Of a stretch of 64,000 bases of DNA, positions 1 through 10,755 are shown piece after piece. The position numbers and the translations under genes were made by a program. Origin of the DNA: Microplitis mediator (taxonomy: Eukaryota > Arthropoda > Insecta > Hymenoptera > Braconidae); NCBI RefSeq assembly GCF_029852145.1, contig NC_079970.1:13810783-13874782 (forward strand), in the 5' to 3' direction. Position 1 is the first letter of the stretch. The number at the start of each line of letters is the position of its first letter. Under the pieces are notes generated by a model that saw nothing but the letters and a program-made list of their open reading frames with translations, was not told the origin of the DNA and made no database searches.

Positions 1-750
1 AAAAACCGCTCTCGATACGATAATTTTTTTGGCAGTTATTCGGACTACACCCGAAAAGAGTTAATACATACAGACATCCGGACGTCCAAGTAAAATTTTT
101 TTCAAACTCGTTTTTTCTTTAAAGTAGCAGAACAAATGTTTTTTAAAAAACATAAAGTAAGTTTTCTCCAGTCTTTTCTTGATATACGTGTACTCATATT
201 TATCCTATGGATAAAATGTAAACATTATAGTGCCATTTTAAAGCCAAAAAATTGCTTGACCTTGACGTGTTGAGAGTATAGCACTATACCTCAAACGCTT
301 AGCGTTATGAGGCGTACAAAATTCCATGTGAATAATAACAATTCCGCCATAAAAAAGTAATAAAAGTCTAAAATTTAGAATGAGTTCAACTTTAACCTTG
401 AATAACGTTTAAAGAAGTGAATATATCAACAAATTATAAGAGATCTTTTTCTATTATGGCTGTATCTTATTTTGTTCAAGAGAAAGAAAAATAAATGTAA
501 AAAGTGGAAAATTTATCGTCTTGAGGGCAAGGTTTAATGTGGATATTAATAACTTTGTTGGTCTGATATTTTAATTTAGACCATAAACTGAAAATTTAGA
601 GGGCGCTGTAAAATAAAAAATCAACTTCGTAAATAACGGACACTCTGGTGTTACATATTCATTGAAAACATCATCTCGAGAGACGTGATAGGGGATTCCT
701 TGAGCATGTATTTCAAACAAAATTATTTATTCGAGATAAATTTTACTTAC
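1..750. other. RasGAP intron, no feature recognised
   Basis: This is AT-rich sequence after the exon 3 donor on the minus strand. No second-SH2 continuation with its FLVR-type arginine was found in any frame, so the intron should extend beyond the window. A 47-codon open stretch on the minus strand between 540 and 690 matches nothing I know. Confidence 0.6.
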
Positions 751-1330
751 TAAAAAACTTCCGGGTCCTGCTTTAACCAACATGTCAACAGCTTCGCTTT
801 TAGTAACATTAGGATGAAACCATGAAAATACCGTGTTGGGATCAATTGAATCATCTAAGTCCTCAACCAACTCTCGAAAAATTAAGCCTTGTTCTCCAGT
901 TCTATGAGCAGTCACCCAAAGCCACCCATCCCCCATGTCGTTGTGTACGAAAAATATATCACCTTTTTGAAAGCTGAGCTCATCAGTATCGGGCATTTTT
1001 GTATATGGCAAAATGGCAACAATCCGTTTTTTGTCATTGACAGGCTCAGGGGGAGGTATTGGGTGTATTAATCGCTCTCTCTTTAGTAAATCTGAGCAAT
1101 GAGTATAGTAAGCTACTAAATCAGATAAGCTATTAAATTGTCGACCTCCTATATAATAATCCCCACAAACGGCTGTAATTCTGAAATGATTAATTCCAGT
1201 TCTTCCGAGATAGGATAAAACATAACTCCCAGGTTTTCTATCACTTTCTCTGACCAAATAACTACCCATCTTATTGGCATCCCATAACCTCTCTTCTGCT
1301 GTAAATCTATCAAGTCGTCCATGATACCAC
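751..1330 (-). CDS. vap: RasGAP coding exon 3 (SH2-SH3-start of SH2)
   Basis: The 580 nt exon encodes the first SH2 domain, the SH3 domain and the beginning of the second SH2 domain. Visible landmarks are GSYLVRES, CGDYYIGGRQF, ILPYTKMPDTDELSF, GDGWLWVT and WFHPNVTKSEA. It stops after Leu270 at a GTAAGT donor, inside the strand that should carry the second SH2 arginine. Confidence 0.95.
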
Positions 1331-4300
1331 CTATTATGAATGTAATAAAAACAGTAAATAGCATAATATCGAATTAAAAAAAAAAAAATACTAAAATTAA
1401 ATTTGCTATAAACGGAAAATAAAAAAGGTATTAATATCTTTACTGATTTTCGGGTGGTGCAGTTAAAAGAGTAGAACTAGCATTGTCTGGCTCTTCTGTA
1501 TCTTGTAAATCATCTGGTATGTTTTCAAGGAAAGGATCAAATTCACTATCGACGTTCAATAGCTCGTTAGTGCCTCCATCTTCACTTCCAGTACTAGGAG
1601 ACCCTCCTTTGCTAGAATGTTCAATCTAGAATAAAAGTCAATGAAGTTGCTACATACACAACACGTGTTTTAAAAGTGCGAATTGTATATGTGCTTAATA
1701 ATTATATTCAGTATACTGAATCACTATAGTGATTTAAATTGAACATTTTGATAAATATTATTTACTACTTATTTGTAAATATTAGTGAAGAAAATTGTGC
1801 TTATATACTTTTTTAAGTGTTCCAAGATAATTAAGGTTAACTATCCGTATGTATTATTTATTGATATAAATTATTATATTATTATTTAATCTACTTTCTA
1901 CTAAATGTTATTAAATTATTAATTTAAAATATTTATTATTGATTATTTAATATTTAAAAAATAAATATTTAAAATTAATAATCTAATAATATTTTGTATG
2001 AAGTACATATATAATATATATTGATTATTCTCTAAATTTAATATTTTTTATAAATAATTAAATATTAAATAATAATGAAAATTAAATATTTAATTAAATT
2101 ATTAATATTTAATATTAATTTCTCTAAAATAAAATTTTCTCATCAACCCTGATTAAACAAAATGATTTCACACGTTAAATGTCCATAAGAGACAGGATTA
2201 GAAATGATTTGAAGGATTAAAAAGTATTTAAAAGGATTAAAAAACAAATCATTTTTAATCATTTTGTTTAATCAGGGAACCTAAGATTCTGTTATTGTAG
2301 ATTTTATGACTATTAATGGTACTATTCAATTTCTATTCCAGTTCTTAAGATGGATAAAACAAATGCGGAAATTTGTAAGGACTGTCACTATTGGAAGATG
2401 CTATGGCAGTAATATGGACATAATTTAAAAATAACATTCGAACAATATTATAAAATTTATGTTACACTTAATGGAAGAAAATAAATATTTATTTATTTAA
2501 TTTTTCAAATTTTAACTAATTTTTATTAAATGTGTTGATGATCTTTTTCTAGTTCTTTTATTATTTTATTGTAATTAATTATTTGTATTATACTGTATAT
2601 TTTCAGATTCTGAATGATTTTTATAACTCAATAAATAACCAGTTATTTTAAAGTTACTTCTATGGTTTCTAATTTTTTTCAAGTGTAAACATTTTTTAGA
2701 GCTTTTTTTTTGGACAAAAATACAAATATATTTTTAATTTATACTAAATTCCATTTCTACTTTTATGCTGAATGTGTGATGCAATAATTATCTGAATCTT
2801 CTGACAATAAGAATATCATTCCAGGATATGACAACAATCAATAACGACTTTTATTCAAAGGCAACTATTATTTTTAATATTAGAAATATTATTATAAAAA
2901 TTTCATTGATTGTAAACCAAACTCTTTATCAGCCTTATTATCAAAAACACTTTATGTGTGTTAAAATTAAACGTTTAAAGTGTTTACTACACTTTAAACA
3001 CTAAAAAGGGTTTAGTAAGTGACTACAAGTATTTAAACGCTTGAAGTGTTTTAAAACAAAACACTTGGATTTGCAGTGTACACACAGACACTCGGACATC
3101 CTTCTGAAAATAGTCAGAATAGCTTCCTATACGGAAAGAAAATTATGGGAAGTTTTCTAATCCATTATGGGAATAGTTCCCATAATGATATGGGAATTGT
3201 ACCCATATCATTATGGGGATGGTTCCCATATATTATGGGAACCATCCCTATAATAGTATGGGTACAATTCCTATACCATTACGGGAACCATTCCCATAAT
3301 GGTATTGGAATAGTTCCTATAGCAATATGGGAACCAATCCCATAATGGTATGGAAACTACTCCTATAATACTATGGGAACTTTTCCCATAATGTTATGGG
3401 AACCATTTCCATAATATCATAAAAATTTATTTTGCAAAATAGTGTAGAAATTTTCCTCATGATATCGAGAGATTCAAATGAAGCTTCTTCGACGCTAAAT
3501 TTGTTAAAAAAAAAAAATTTTTGTTAAGAATTTAAATGTTTTTGCCAAATACATATTGCACGACTCATAATGCGAAGCATTAGGGAGTGCTTTACGATCG
3601 AAAGTTTTTTTTCGCCTCCTTTCTACAAATATTTTTTTTTTTCAGTGTTTGAATTTTTGTTTTTATATTTAATAATATTTCTGTGTATTGTAAAAGTGAT
3701 TACCACACTTTTCTCAAAATTAATTTTTTCATGATAGTATGGGAACCATTCCCATAATATTATAGGAATGGTTCCTATAATAGTATGGAAACTATTCCCA
3801 TAATATTATGGGAATGATTCCCATAATGGTATAGGAACTATTCCTTTACCATTATAGGAACTATTCCTATAATATTATGGGAATAGTTCTCATACTATGA
3901 TAGAAACCGTTCCTATAATGTTATGGGAATGGTTCCTATAATTTATGGGAATGGTTCCTATAATTTATAGGAATAGTTCCTATATATTATTGGAATGATT
4001 CCCATAATATTATACAAAGTATTCCTATAAATTATAGGGACCATTCCTATAATTAGAGGAACCATTCCTATAACGTTATGGGTATCATTTCCATAATTAT
4101 AAGAACTATTCCTATAATTATGGGAAACATTCCTATAATTATAGGAACTGCTCCCATAATTTATGGTCGTAATTCCTATGATGGTATAGGAAAAAATTTC
4201 ACAAAATTATGGGAACAGCTTCCATAATTTTCTTTCCGTGTAGAACCTTAAAACGTCGACATCTGATGAAATTTCGATTTTTGCAAATCGGGGTAAAAAC

Positions 4301-5080
4301 AATAACTTCCCAATTTTTCGAAAATCGTCGATTTTCTTAGCGGGAAGTTAAAAAAATAACTTGTTAAAATATGATAATTTCATTCACCATATGTTTTTAA
4401 ATGAGTCAACATATCATATAATTTCTTCCAGGATTTGAGAAAATTGATCAATCTATTAATCTGATTAAGCTTTTAAAATAATGAAATCAGTTTCTAGCGG
4501 GTTCGAATCACGGTAAATCATAGTGATCCAAGATATCGCAGTGAGTCGCAGTGATTTGACGTAAATCAGTGTAATTTACCAAAAATCACCGTTATTTTAC
4601 GGTGAATCACTGTGATAAAAAAAAAGTTCAAAATGTAGATTTCCCGTCCTTTGTAATTTCACACTACACGGAAAAAAATATTAGTAAATAATACTCAGAT
4701 TCTCATCAACAGCGCACCTAGACTGAATATTAGTAAATACTATGGAGTAGAACGTAAGAAATTAATAACAGATACATTTTTTTGACAAGTGTCTTGTAGT
4801 TTTTTAAAGTTTAAGTATAGTAATTTTTAACAGTCAAGCAGTATATTTCAACGATTAACTGTTAATTATAGCAGTTTAAACATTAAAATCATAATTTTAC
4901 TGATTGAAACGACATTAGTTATTGAACATAACATAAATAATTAGAAGTTGAACTACAATTATTGTCAATCATTTTTAACTTCCCGCTAAGAAAATCGACG
5001 ATTAAGTTATAAATTAAGTTAAAGTTATTGAGTGTCTGTATGTATGTATGTATGTATGTATGTATGTATGTATGTATGTA

Positions 5081-5159
<79 letters not shown>

Positions 5160-7257
5160 ATGTATGTATGTATGTATGTATGTATGTATGTGTGTGACCG
5201 GTCTATAACTTTTTAACTAATGAACCGATTTGGATGGTTAAGGCGGCAATCGAAAGAGCTTGTTGGCCATCAACTTTTCTGAGAATTTCAGATCATTTGA
5301 TCAAGTAGACTCGAAAATATTGGCGAATTACGGAAAAAAATTTTTTTTTTTTTAGTTTTTTATTGATTTCTCAGAAACGACTCAAACGATCGACTTCAAA
5401 ATCTAATCAGCTCTAGAACTCAATAAAACACGTCGATTGCCGCCTCAACCATCGAAATCGGTCAATTCGTTCGTGAGATATCGTGGGAGAAAGAAATGCT
5501 AAAAACGGTTTTTTTCGAAATCAATGGAATACAAACGTATTTTCGAGCTCGAAAATGTATTGACAACAAAGTTTTCGAGCTCAAGGAGCTCGAAAACAGC
5601 GGGTAGTTTTGGGGCTGGCCCGCAGGGTCAACCGATAGACAGATTTTTTTTTTAATTTTTTTAAAAAAAATCCAAATTTTTTTGAAAATTACTACTTGAA
5701 ATTTTTTTTTTCTTCTCAATTTTTCAAACTCTGAGGTCTTTTATAAATCCTCGAAAATTTCCAGTGATGTTTTGTGAAATAAGCCCAGCTGGGAAAACAT
5801 TTTTTCTTTCAATAGATAAAAAAAAATAGAAGGAAAAGTCGGCCCACTCTGCGTTAAGCGACATTCTTTTCAGAATTAAACAAAGCTTTTTTTAAGATAA
5901 AAAAAATAAAAATCGATAACGTCGGACTTCGAGAAAATTGCGATTTTTCTCGAAAAAGTGAAAAGTTCCATAGATTTTAATATCTTAGAATTTTTTTTTC
6001 GGAAAGTACATTCAAAGACAAACATTTTGAAGAAAAAATACGTCCCAAATGGTCAATTTTTAAAGAAGTTATAGCTATTCGGCAGAATAAAAGCCTTTTT
6101 GTGAAAAACTCATAACTTTTTTCGGGTTGGGTAAAAAAATTTGAAAATTTCCTAAAAAATCATTTTAATAGTGTAGAAAAGAAAAAAAAATTTTCAGTAG
6201 AAAGATATTGTCTTTATCATCTCTGATTTCAGTATAAATCGTGCTTGAAACAGGTATTTTTTCAGTATCGTTTAAGTATGAAAAATTCAAAAATATACCC
6301 AAAACATGAAATCATTTGAGAATAATATGGGTATGAATTGGGTTTGATTCTTAAAACAACCCTGGTTAAAAAAGAGAATTAAAAAGGATTAAGCCATGTA
6401 ACGTGGCCATTTAAGAGAGGATTGGCAGTATTAAAAAGGATTAAAAATATTGAAAAATTAATTCTTTTTAATCCTTTTCAATTCTCTTTTCCAACCAGGG
6501 AAACTGAAACTTTACTCAATTTCTACTAGATCGAAAATAAAACTAAATTAAATTTAAATTTCTGGTAGAAAAAAATTCGCTAGAGAAATCACATAATATG
6601 TCTGTGCAAATTTATAAAAGACCTCTTAGTTTACCCTGATTAAAAAAAGTGATTTAAAACGATTTGCAATGTTAAATGCCCATAAGAAGAGGGATTCAAA
6701 AGTATTCAAGGTATTCAAAAGCATTAAAAAGTATTTAAAATTTTTTATTTCGAATCGTTTTAAATCGCTTTTTTTAATCAGGGTAGACCTAATCTCAATA
6801 GAAATAAATGTCATTGTCAACAGTATTCGATTTTACATTCAACTTATATCAATATCGAACACTAAAAATGTGTCATAACGACAAATGTATACAATCCTGT
6901 TAAAACTGATTACTCACATAAAAATATTTTGAATAAAACCACTTTTATACAAATTTCATATCCCTTTATTAATTAAAATATAGATTTTAAATTAATCAAA
7001 AAAAATTCAATATGAAGACATGGTATAATCGCTATATATATATATATATATATATGCGTGTGTGTGTGTGTGTGTGTGTGAGCTTATATATGCTTTTGTA
7101 TTAATGATTTATTTTTTATTTACTTCTTTTCATGTTACAAATAGAAATGTAAACTCCAAACGTTAGAATGGTAAATAGTAAACATTACAAACAATAACAA
7201 CAACTATACCTTAGCATTATTCGATACACTAGGGCCTCCACGCACAAATTCTGCCAT
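751..7257 (-). CDS. vap: RasGAP (p120 RasGAP / RASA1, Drosophila vap), 5' part
   Basis: Three joined exons give the first 270 residues of a p120-type Ras GTPase-activating protein, which binds phosphotyrosine receptors and switches Ras off at the membrane. Exons in coding order: 7257-7210 (ATG to AAG, then GTATAG), 1625-1444 (after TTCTAG; donor GTAAAG), 1330-751 (after AATAG; donor GTAAGT). Phases join without gaps. SH2-1 runs about residues 78-165, starting WYHGRLDR, with the phosphotyrosine-binding Arg104 in SYLVRES. SH3 is about 177-235 (ILPYTKMPDTDELSF), and SH2-2 starts about 245 and is cut at residue 270. The order SH2-SH3-SH2 and the APPENQWYHG junction are typical of RASA1. The PH, C2 and GAP catalytic domains must lie left of position 1; I found no further exon in 1-750. 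Exon 1 is the least certain part because it is only 48 nt long. Confidence 0.9.
1444..1625 (-). CDS. vap: RasGAP coding exon 2 (acidic linker)
   Basis: The exon runs from a TTCTAG acceptor to a GTAAAG donor, is 182 nt long and ends in phase 2. It encodes an acidic, Ser/Thr-rich linker without a fold, ending APPENQ at the entry to SH2-1. A stop codon directly upstream in the same frame shows that splicing is needed. Confidence 0.8.
1631..2146. other. AT-rich intron sequence
   Basis: From about 1850 to 2110 this is almost pure A/T with TTAATATTTAAT-type words. It is low-complexity intron sequence with no gene seen. Confidence 0.6.
2147..2277. mobile_element. CCCTGATT-type MITE, copy 1
   Basis: A 131 bp element in RasGAP intron 1 starts CCCTGATTAAAC and ends with the complement GTTTAATCAGGG. 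The interior is built from AGGATTAAAA-like units. At least five other copies or relatives occur in the window (6360, 6634, 23915, 28573, 56637). There is no coding capacity. Confidence 0.75.
2278..3064. other. RasGAP intron 1, no feature recognised
   Basis: AT-rich intron sequence. A short AACGTTTAAAGTGTTTTA-like inverted motif occurs near 2960-3060. No coding or mobile feature can be supported. Confidence 0.5.
3130..4240. mobile_element. Foldback element of palindromic GGAACC/CCATAAT units
   Basis: A 1.1 kb element has inverted ends TACGGAAAGAAAATTATGG / CCATAATTTTCTTTCCGTG flanked by TA on both sides (3128-3129, 4241-4242). The interior at 3160-3420 and 3735-4215 is a degenerate array in which TTCCCATAAT and ATTATGGGAA alternate about every 12-25 bp; a different segment lies at 3421-3734. 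The host copy without the insertion occurs at 38321 (TTCCTAAGACC), confirming both ends and the TA target. The TA target suggests a Tc1/mariner-mobilised, non-autonomous element. Confidence 0.85.
4241..5032. repeat. Dispersed AACTTCCCGC repeat and ACGGTGA-rich segment
   Basis: Positions 4241-4350 continue the host repeat that contains the foldback and end GCGGGAAGTTAA. 4495-4615 holds variants of RTGATTTACGGTGA related to the foldback ends near 18662. 4674 begins an ACACGGAAAAAAATATT sequence resembling the CACGGAAAG family, but no matching right end was found. From 4978 an inverted copy of the AACTTCCCGC repeat begins. Confidence 0.5.
5033..5195. repeat. Compound (TATG)n (TG)n (TATG)n microsatellite
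   Basis: A TATG run, a pure TG run and a second TATG run follow each other. The microsatellite sits at a fixed place inside the AACTTCCCGC dispersed repeat: shorter versions occur at the same place in the copies near 38260 and 45020. The open frame across it is an artefact of the repeat. Confidence 0.95.
5196..5640 (-). repeat. Dispersed AACTTCCCGC repeat, copy 2 (inverted)
   Basis: This matches, in reverse orientation, about 37650-38420: the ACCGGTCTATAACTTTTTAAC segment, the stretch on AATCGAAAGAGCTTGTTGG, and the GGCTGGCCCGCAGGGTCAACCG end. A related copy is at 44400-45180. No coding capacity is seen. The family class is unknown. Confidence 0.7.
5730..6235. mobile_element. Truncated GGGGCATTCC foldback, half copy
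   Basis: The stretch shares a succession of segments with the element at 53343-54407, such as the GTCGGCCCACTCT segment and TCATAACTTTTTTCGGGTTGG. Both GGGGCATTCC ends are missing, so this is a decayed one-arm remnant. Confidence 0.65.
6360..6500. mobile_element. CCCTGGTT-type MITE, copy 2
   Basis: A 141 bp element from CCCTGGTTAAAAAAGAGAA to the complement TTCTCTTTTCCAACCAGGG. It has the same size and design as the CCCTGATT copies, including AAAAAGGATTAA units. Confidence 0.7.
6634..6783. mobile_element. CCCTGATT-type MITE, copy 3
   Basis: A 150 bp element with ends CCCTGATTAAAAAAAG and CTTTTTTTAATCAGGG. The arms extend inward over AAACGATTTG / CGAATCGTTTT. The short open frames across it on both strands are not genes. 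Confidence 0.75.
7034..7081. repeat. (TA)n(TG)n microsatellite
   Basis: A TA run followed by a TG run, about 130 bp from the RasGAP start exon on the intron side. Confidence 0.9.
7210..7257 (-). CDS. vap: RasGAP coding exon 1 (start exon)
   Basis: The start codon is the complement of CAT at 7255-7257. Sixteen codons (MAEFVRGGPSVSNNAK) end in phase 0 at a GTATAG donor and join in frame to the exon at 1625. The adjoining intron is about 5.6 kb and is full of mobile elements. The exon was found by frame, splice phase and position, since the next exon has no ATG and a stop lies just before its acceptor. Confidence 0.65.
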
Positions 7258-7616
7258 TCTTGAAACTATTCTTTATAAAAATATGTATAACGTAGAAAAC
7301 TTTACACTGTTTCGCAACCACCATTCATTGCATCAAGATATTTAAAATAACATTATTTAAGTGTAAACATTAACTTTACATAGTAAAATACAAAAAATAT
7401 AAGGCTGTTATCATTAATCATTTTGCACACTAGAAATGTGACATCAGACATTCACATTTAGCCTACTCTAAATCACCAATACATTAGGTAGGTAAAATAT
7501 AAGATCTGTCCAGATTATTACTTTGAATGTAAGGGCCAGAGACAACTTGCAAAAGTACGCGACTAGAGTGCAGTATTTTTTTCGTTGTACAGTTGGTTGT
7601 TTTCATCTTTAAATGT

Positions 7617-7857
7617 CCACCCTAATAGCACAGTTTGCTTGGTAAAAGTTTCCTTGAATTTTTCGTCAAATTTCCGTCAGCTTCAGGCTTTTCCGTTTTT
7701 GACGACAATTTATGTACAACTTTCTATACAATTTGACGTAAATTTACTATCCGAATTAGAATGCAAATTCACTTCAAAAGTTATACACAAATTGTCATCA
7801 AAAACTGAAAAGCCCGAAGTTGACGGACATTTGACGAAAAATTCAAAGAAACTTTTA
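7617..7857. mobile_element. CCCTAATAGC hairpin element, copy 1
   Basis: It begins CCCTAATAGCACAGTTTGCT. Its two halves are inverted: AAGTTTCCTTGAATTTTTCG on the left pairs with CGAAAAATTCAAAGAAACTT on the right. Related pieces are at 8223-8453 and 29990-30120. Non-coding. Confidence 0.6.
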
Positions 7858-8222
7858 CCCCGATAGCCACCTAACCACAAGTTAACTTCAAGCTACTGCC
7901 GTATTCTGAAGCCAATTTAAAGGAAAATATTGGAGAGCAAACAGTTACCTTCAAGTTGACAGTAAATTATCTGTAGCTCGAATTCAACTTGACTACAAGT
8001 GTTACTGTCAGACAGTGACGTTAAATTGATTTAAAGTTTCACTTCAAATTGACGGCAAGTTTTTCTGTCAAATTACATTCAGATGACGGCAGTTAATTTG
8101 CATCAACTTGCACGCAAGTATAATTCAGTCGAGGCTTACCTGAAACTTATCGTTAAGTTAGCCGTAAGTCTTTCACTAACAGAACTTGCTGAGCAATTAT
8201 ATGTAAAGTGTGGCTATCAGGG
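7858..8222. mobile_element. CCCTGATAGCCAC element, copy 1
   Basis: A 365 bp element from CCCCGATAGCCACC to GTGTGGCTATCAGGG. The interior repeats motifs such as TTAAGTTGA, GACGGCAGTT and ACTTGCACGCAAGT. A second full copy is at 57676-58039 and a truncated one at 63295. It abuts hairpin elements on both sides, so the site is nested. Confidence 0.75.
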
Positions 8223-8610
8223 AAAATTGGTGTAAAACTTTTTCTGAGAATTGACGAAAAATTTTTTCTCGTCAACTTTTGAAGAGAATATGCATTCTAA
8301 TTCGGTAAGTAAAGTTACGTCAAATTGAATAGCAAGTTGCATACAAATTGTCGTCAAAAACGGAAAAGTCCGAAGTTGACGGACATTTCGCGAAAAATTC
8401 AAGGAAACTTTTGTAAGTAAACTTTTGCTAAAGCAAACTGTGCTATTAGGGTAACTTTTGGTTAAGGTGGCCACCAGGGAATTTGACAGAAAGTTTGTAT
8501 GAAAGTTTCCTTAACTAATTGAACATAAACTTTTTACAGTCAACTTGCGTCAGATGACGGCCGTTTCTTTCTGTCAACTTGCAGTCAGTCAAAGTGGATA
8601 TCAGGGTATG
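8223..8610. repeat. CCCTAATAGC hairpin family, second part
   Basis: Contains TGCATTCTAATTCGG, CGAAGTTGACGGACATTTC and AAGCAAACTGTGCTATTAGGG, the inverted counterpart of 7617-7750, followed by more GTCAACTTGC motifs ending at a TATCAGGG. Probably the other end of a composite or nested element. Confidence 0.5.
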
Positions 8611-10567
8611 CTCTATATTTTTTACACCGCACCATATTCCAGTCGAGTGTTGAAAAGTCTAAGGGCAACAGCTATTTAACGTGAAATTGAAATAAAATTT
8701 TGCAGAACAACCCTTATTCTTAATTAATTCGGAAGATACCCGAATGTTATTTCTCGGTAAACAACTTTATTCAAATTATTAAAGGTAATAATTATAATTT
8801 TTAATATTGTTATCATTTTTTTTATAAATTTGGTGGACTTACAATCCACAGTATTTTTCATAAAACATTTTTACTGTTTTGAATTTCGAGTCCACCTATT
8901 TACTTTACCTTGTTCTTTTCTCCTATTCATTTTCTGATCGTCTTATATTCTGAATTAAAAATATCTACAAATGGTGAGTAATTAATCATTGTTAAATCAG
9001 CAGTCTGCTTATGATTTTTAAATTTTCAAATAATCAAATTCTACTTAATTATAAAATGTACACAAACATTTTTACAACTCCTTCAGAAGCAATTTTTCAC
9101 ATTAATTTCTGTTCATTCGAAATTCGTAGGTTACAAATGGAAAAATTATTGATTGTTTGCTTATTTTCCTGCCATTGTAATTACTATTTATTTGATGTAT
9201 TATCAAAAATTAGCGAATAATTATTTGAAATTTTTCAAATTTTTATTTGCAGGTTAATCAATATTATTAAGAGAATAAGGAAAAGTTTGTTCCCGCCATA
9301 TTTATATATGATAGAATTAGTTAATGTTATTAAATTTGGTATCGTTTGATAGGTCTTGACTTGAATTTGTGCCTTTTCATGGTTTAAATTCTTTTTTATT
9401 GCCAAGTATCGAGATAAATAAATTTATCTATATCATTCGAATAGCATTTAAATTAGGCGGGAAAAAAAGACGATCGTATTTATTTTCTTTAAATAAATTA
9501 ATATTTTAATTATTCTGTCACTGAATATCACTGAATATATATGATTATTATATATATAATTAAGAGAAAATAAGAAAAATTTAGTCTATGCCATGTCTTC
9601 TATGATAATAAAAATTAAACAGATTCAATTGGGTATCAGTGAAAAAAAATTCATTGGACGACTAATAAAACAAAATTTGACCCTGTAGTTTTTTTTCAAG
9701 AATCCCATGACTATACAATCATCGAAATCAATAAATTTGCGAGTTAATGATGAGATTTGTCTCATTAAATTTCAATGATAATAGAAATAAACAAAAGATT
9801 CCAGAGTTAGTTTTAGAGTATAGATTTTAATAAACAGTTAAATTCAAATCATATTTTGTAAATTTGGTAGTAATACTCAAGCAGTCACGTACGTTGCTCG
9901 TATATTTTATATTTCATTAAAGACCTCATAGTTTTTAATCAAAGAATTATTTTACAATTCAATATAACAATAATTATTAATCTTACAACTATTATTATTC
10001 ATAATGATAAAGACATTCTATAATTAATTTTTATGTTATTTGTTGAACTGTAATTTAAATCTAACTTAAACTTGTGACGATGTACTTTATAATTTCACAA
10101 GTAAATTTAAAGACTCGAAATTTTACAAATAATAAACCGATTGAATTGAAGAATTTTCAATAATTAATACTCAAATTTTTAATCGAGCATGACTAAAAAG
10201 TGTAAGTAGCAAACAACCGGCAATTTTTTCATAAACAATACAGAGTACATTCTGAAATTCACCTCGAGTTGCTGTCGCGAATGCTGCTAATAAGGGATAC
10301 AGTTACTTGGGACGCATTTTAGAGTGTAACCTAAATATCATAAACAAAAAAAATCTATTGAAAGAATGTTTCAAATTTTAAATGCCCATATTTTAATCAA
10401 TGCTTCTAATTATATGTTATTTATTACAACAAATAAATTTCAATTATCTGCTATTTTCACTATCGTGTATTATCAGTTGCTCGTTTGGATATAAATTTGT
10501 TGGAAATATTTTCAAAAATTATATCAGCTATTATTTTCGATAATTCATGATCAGAATAAATAAAATA
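8611..10567. other. Intergenic AT-rich sequence
   Basis: No gene, RNA or mobile end can be supported. A 69-codon frame at 9011-9220 is AT-rich with no recognisable domain and is treated as chance. Confidence 0.5.
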
Positions 10568-10755
10568 CAGGGTGGCTACAAGCCGGGAAAACCAAGAATT
10601 ATCAGAGAATTTAATGCAACCAAGGAATACCATGTAAATTTCAGGGAATTTCGAAAAGTATCCGGGAATATGATTGCGACAGTCGAAAATTTTTTAATAA
10701 AACACTAGTCACAAAAATTAAAGAAGATTAAAAAAATTCAAAATTTATAAGTCAT

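Noticed and set aside
540..690. Open stretch on the minus strand as a RasGAP exon
   Set aside because: It does not resemble the rest of the second SH2 domain and lacks its arginine motif.
3160..4215. CRISPR-like array
   Set aside because: The repeats are degenerate and palindromic, have no constant spacer length and lie inside a TA-flanked eukaryotic foldback.
5028..5216. Cys/Val/Tyr repeat protein
   Set aside because: It is the translation of a TATG/TG microsatellite.
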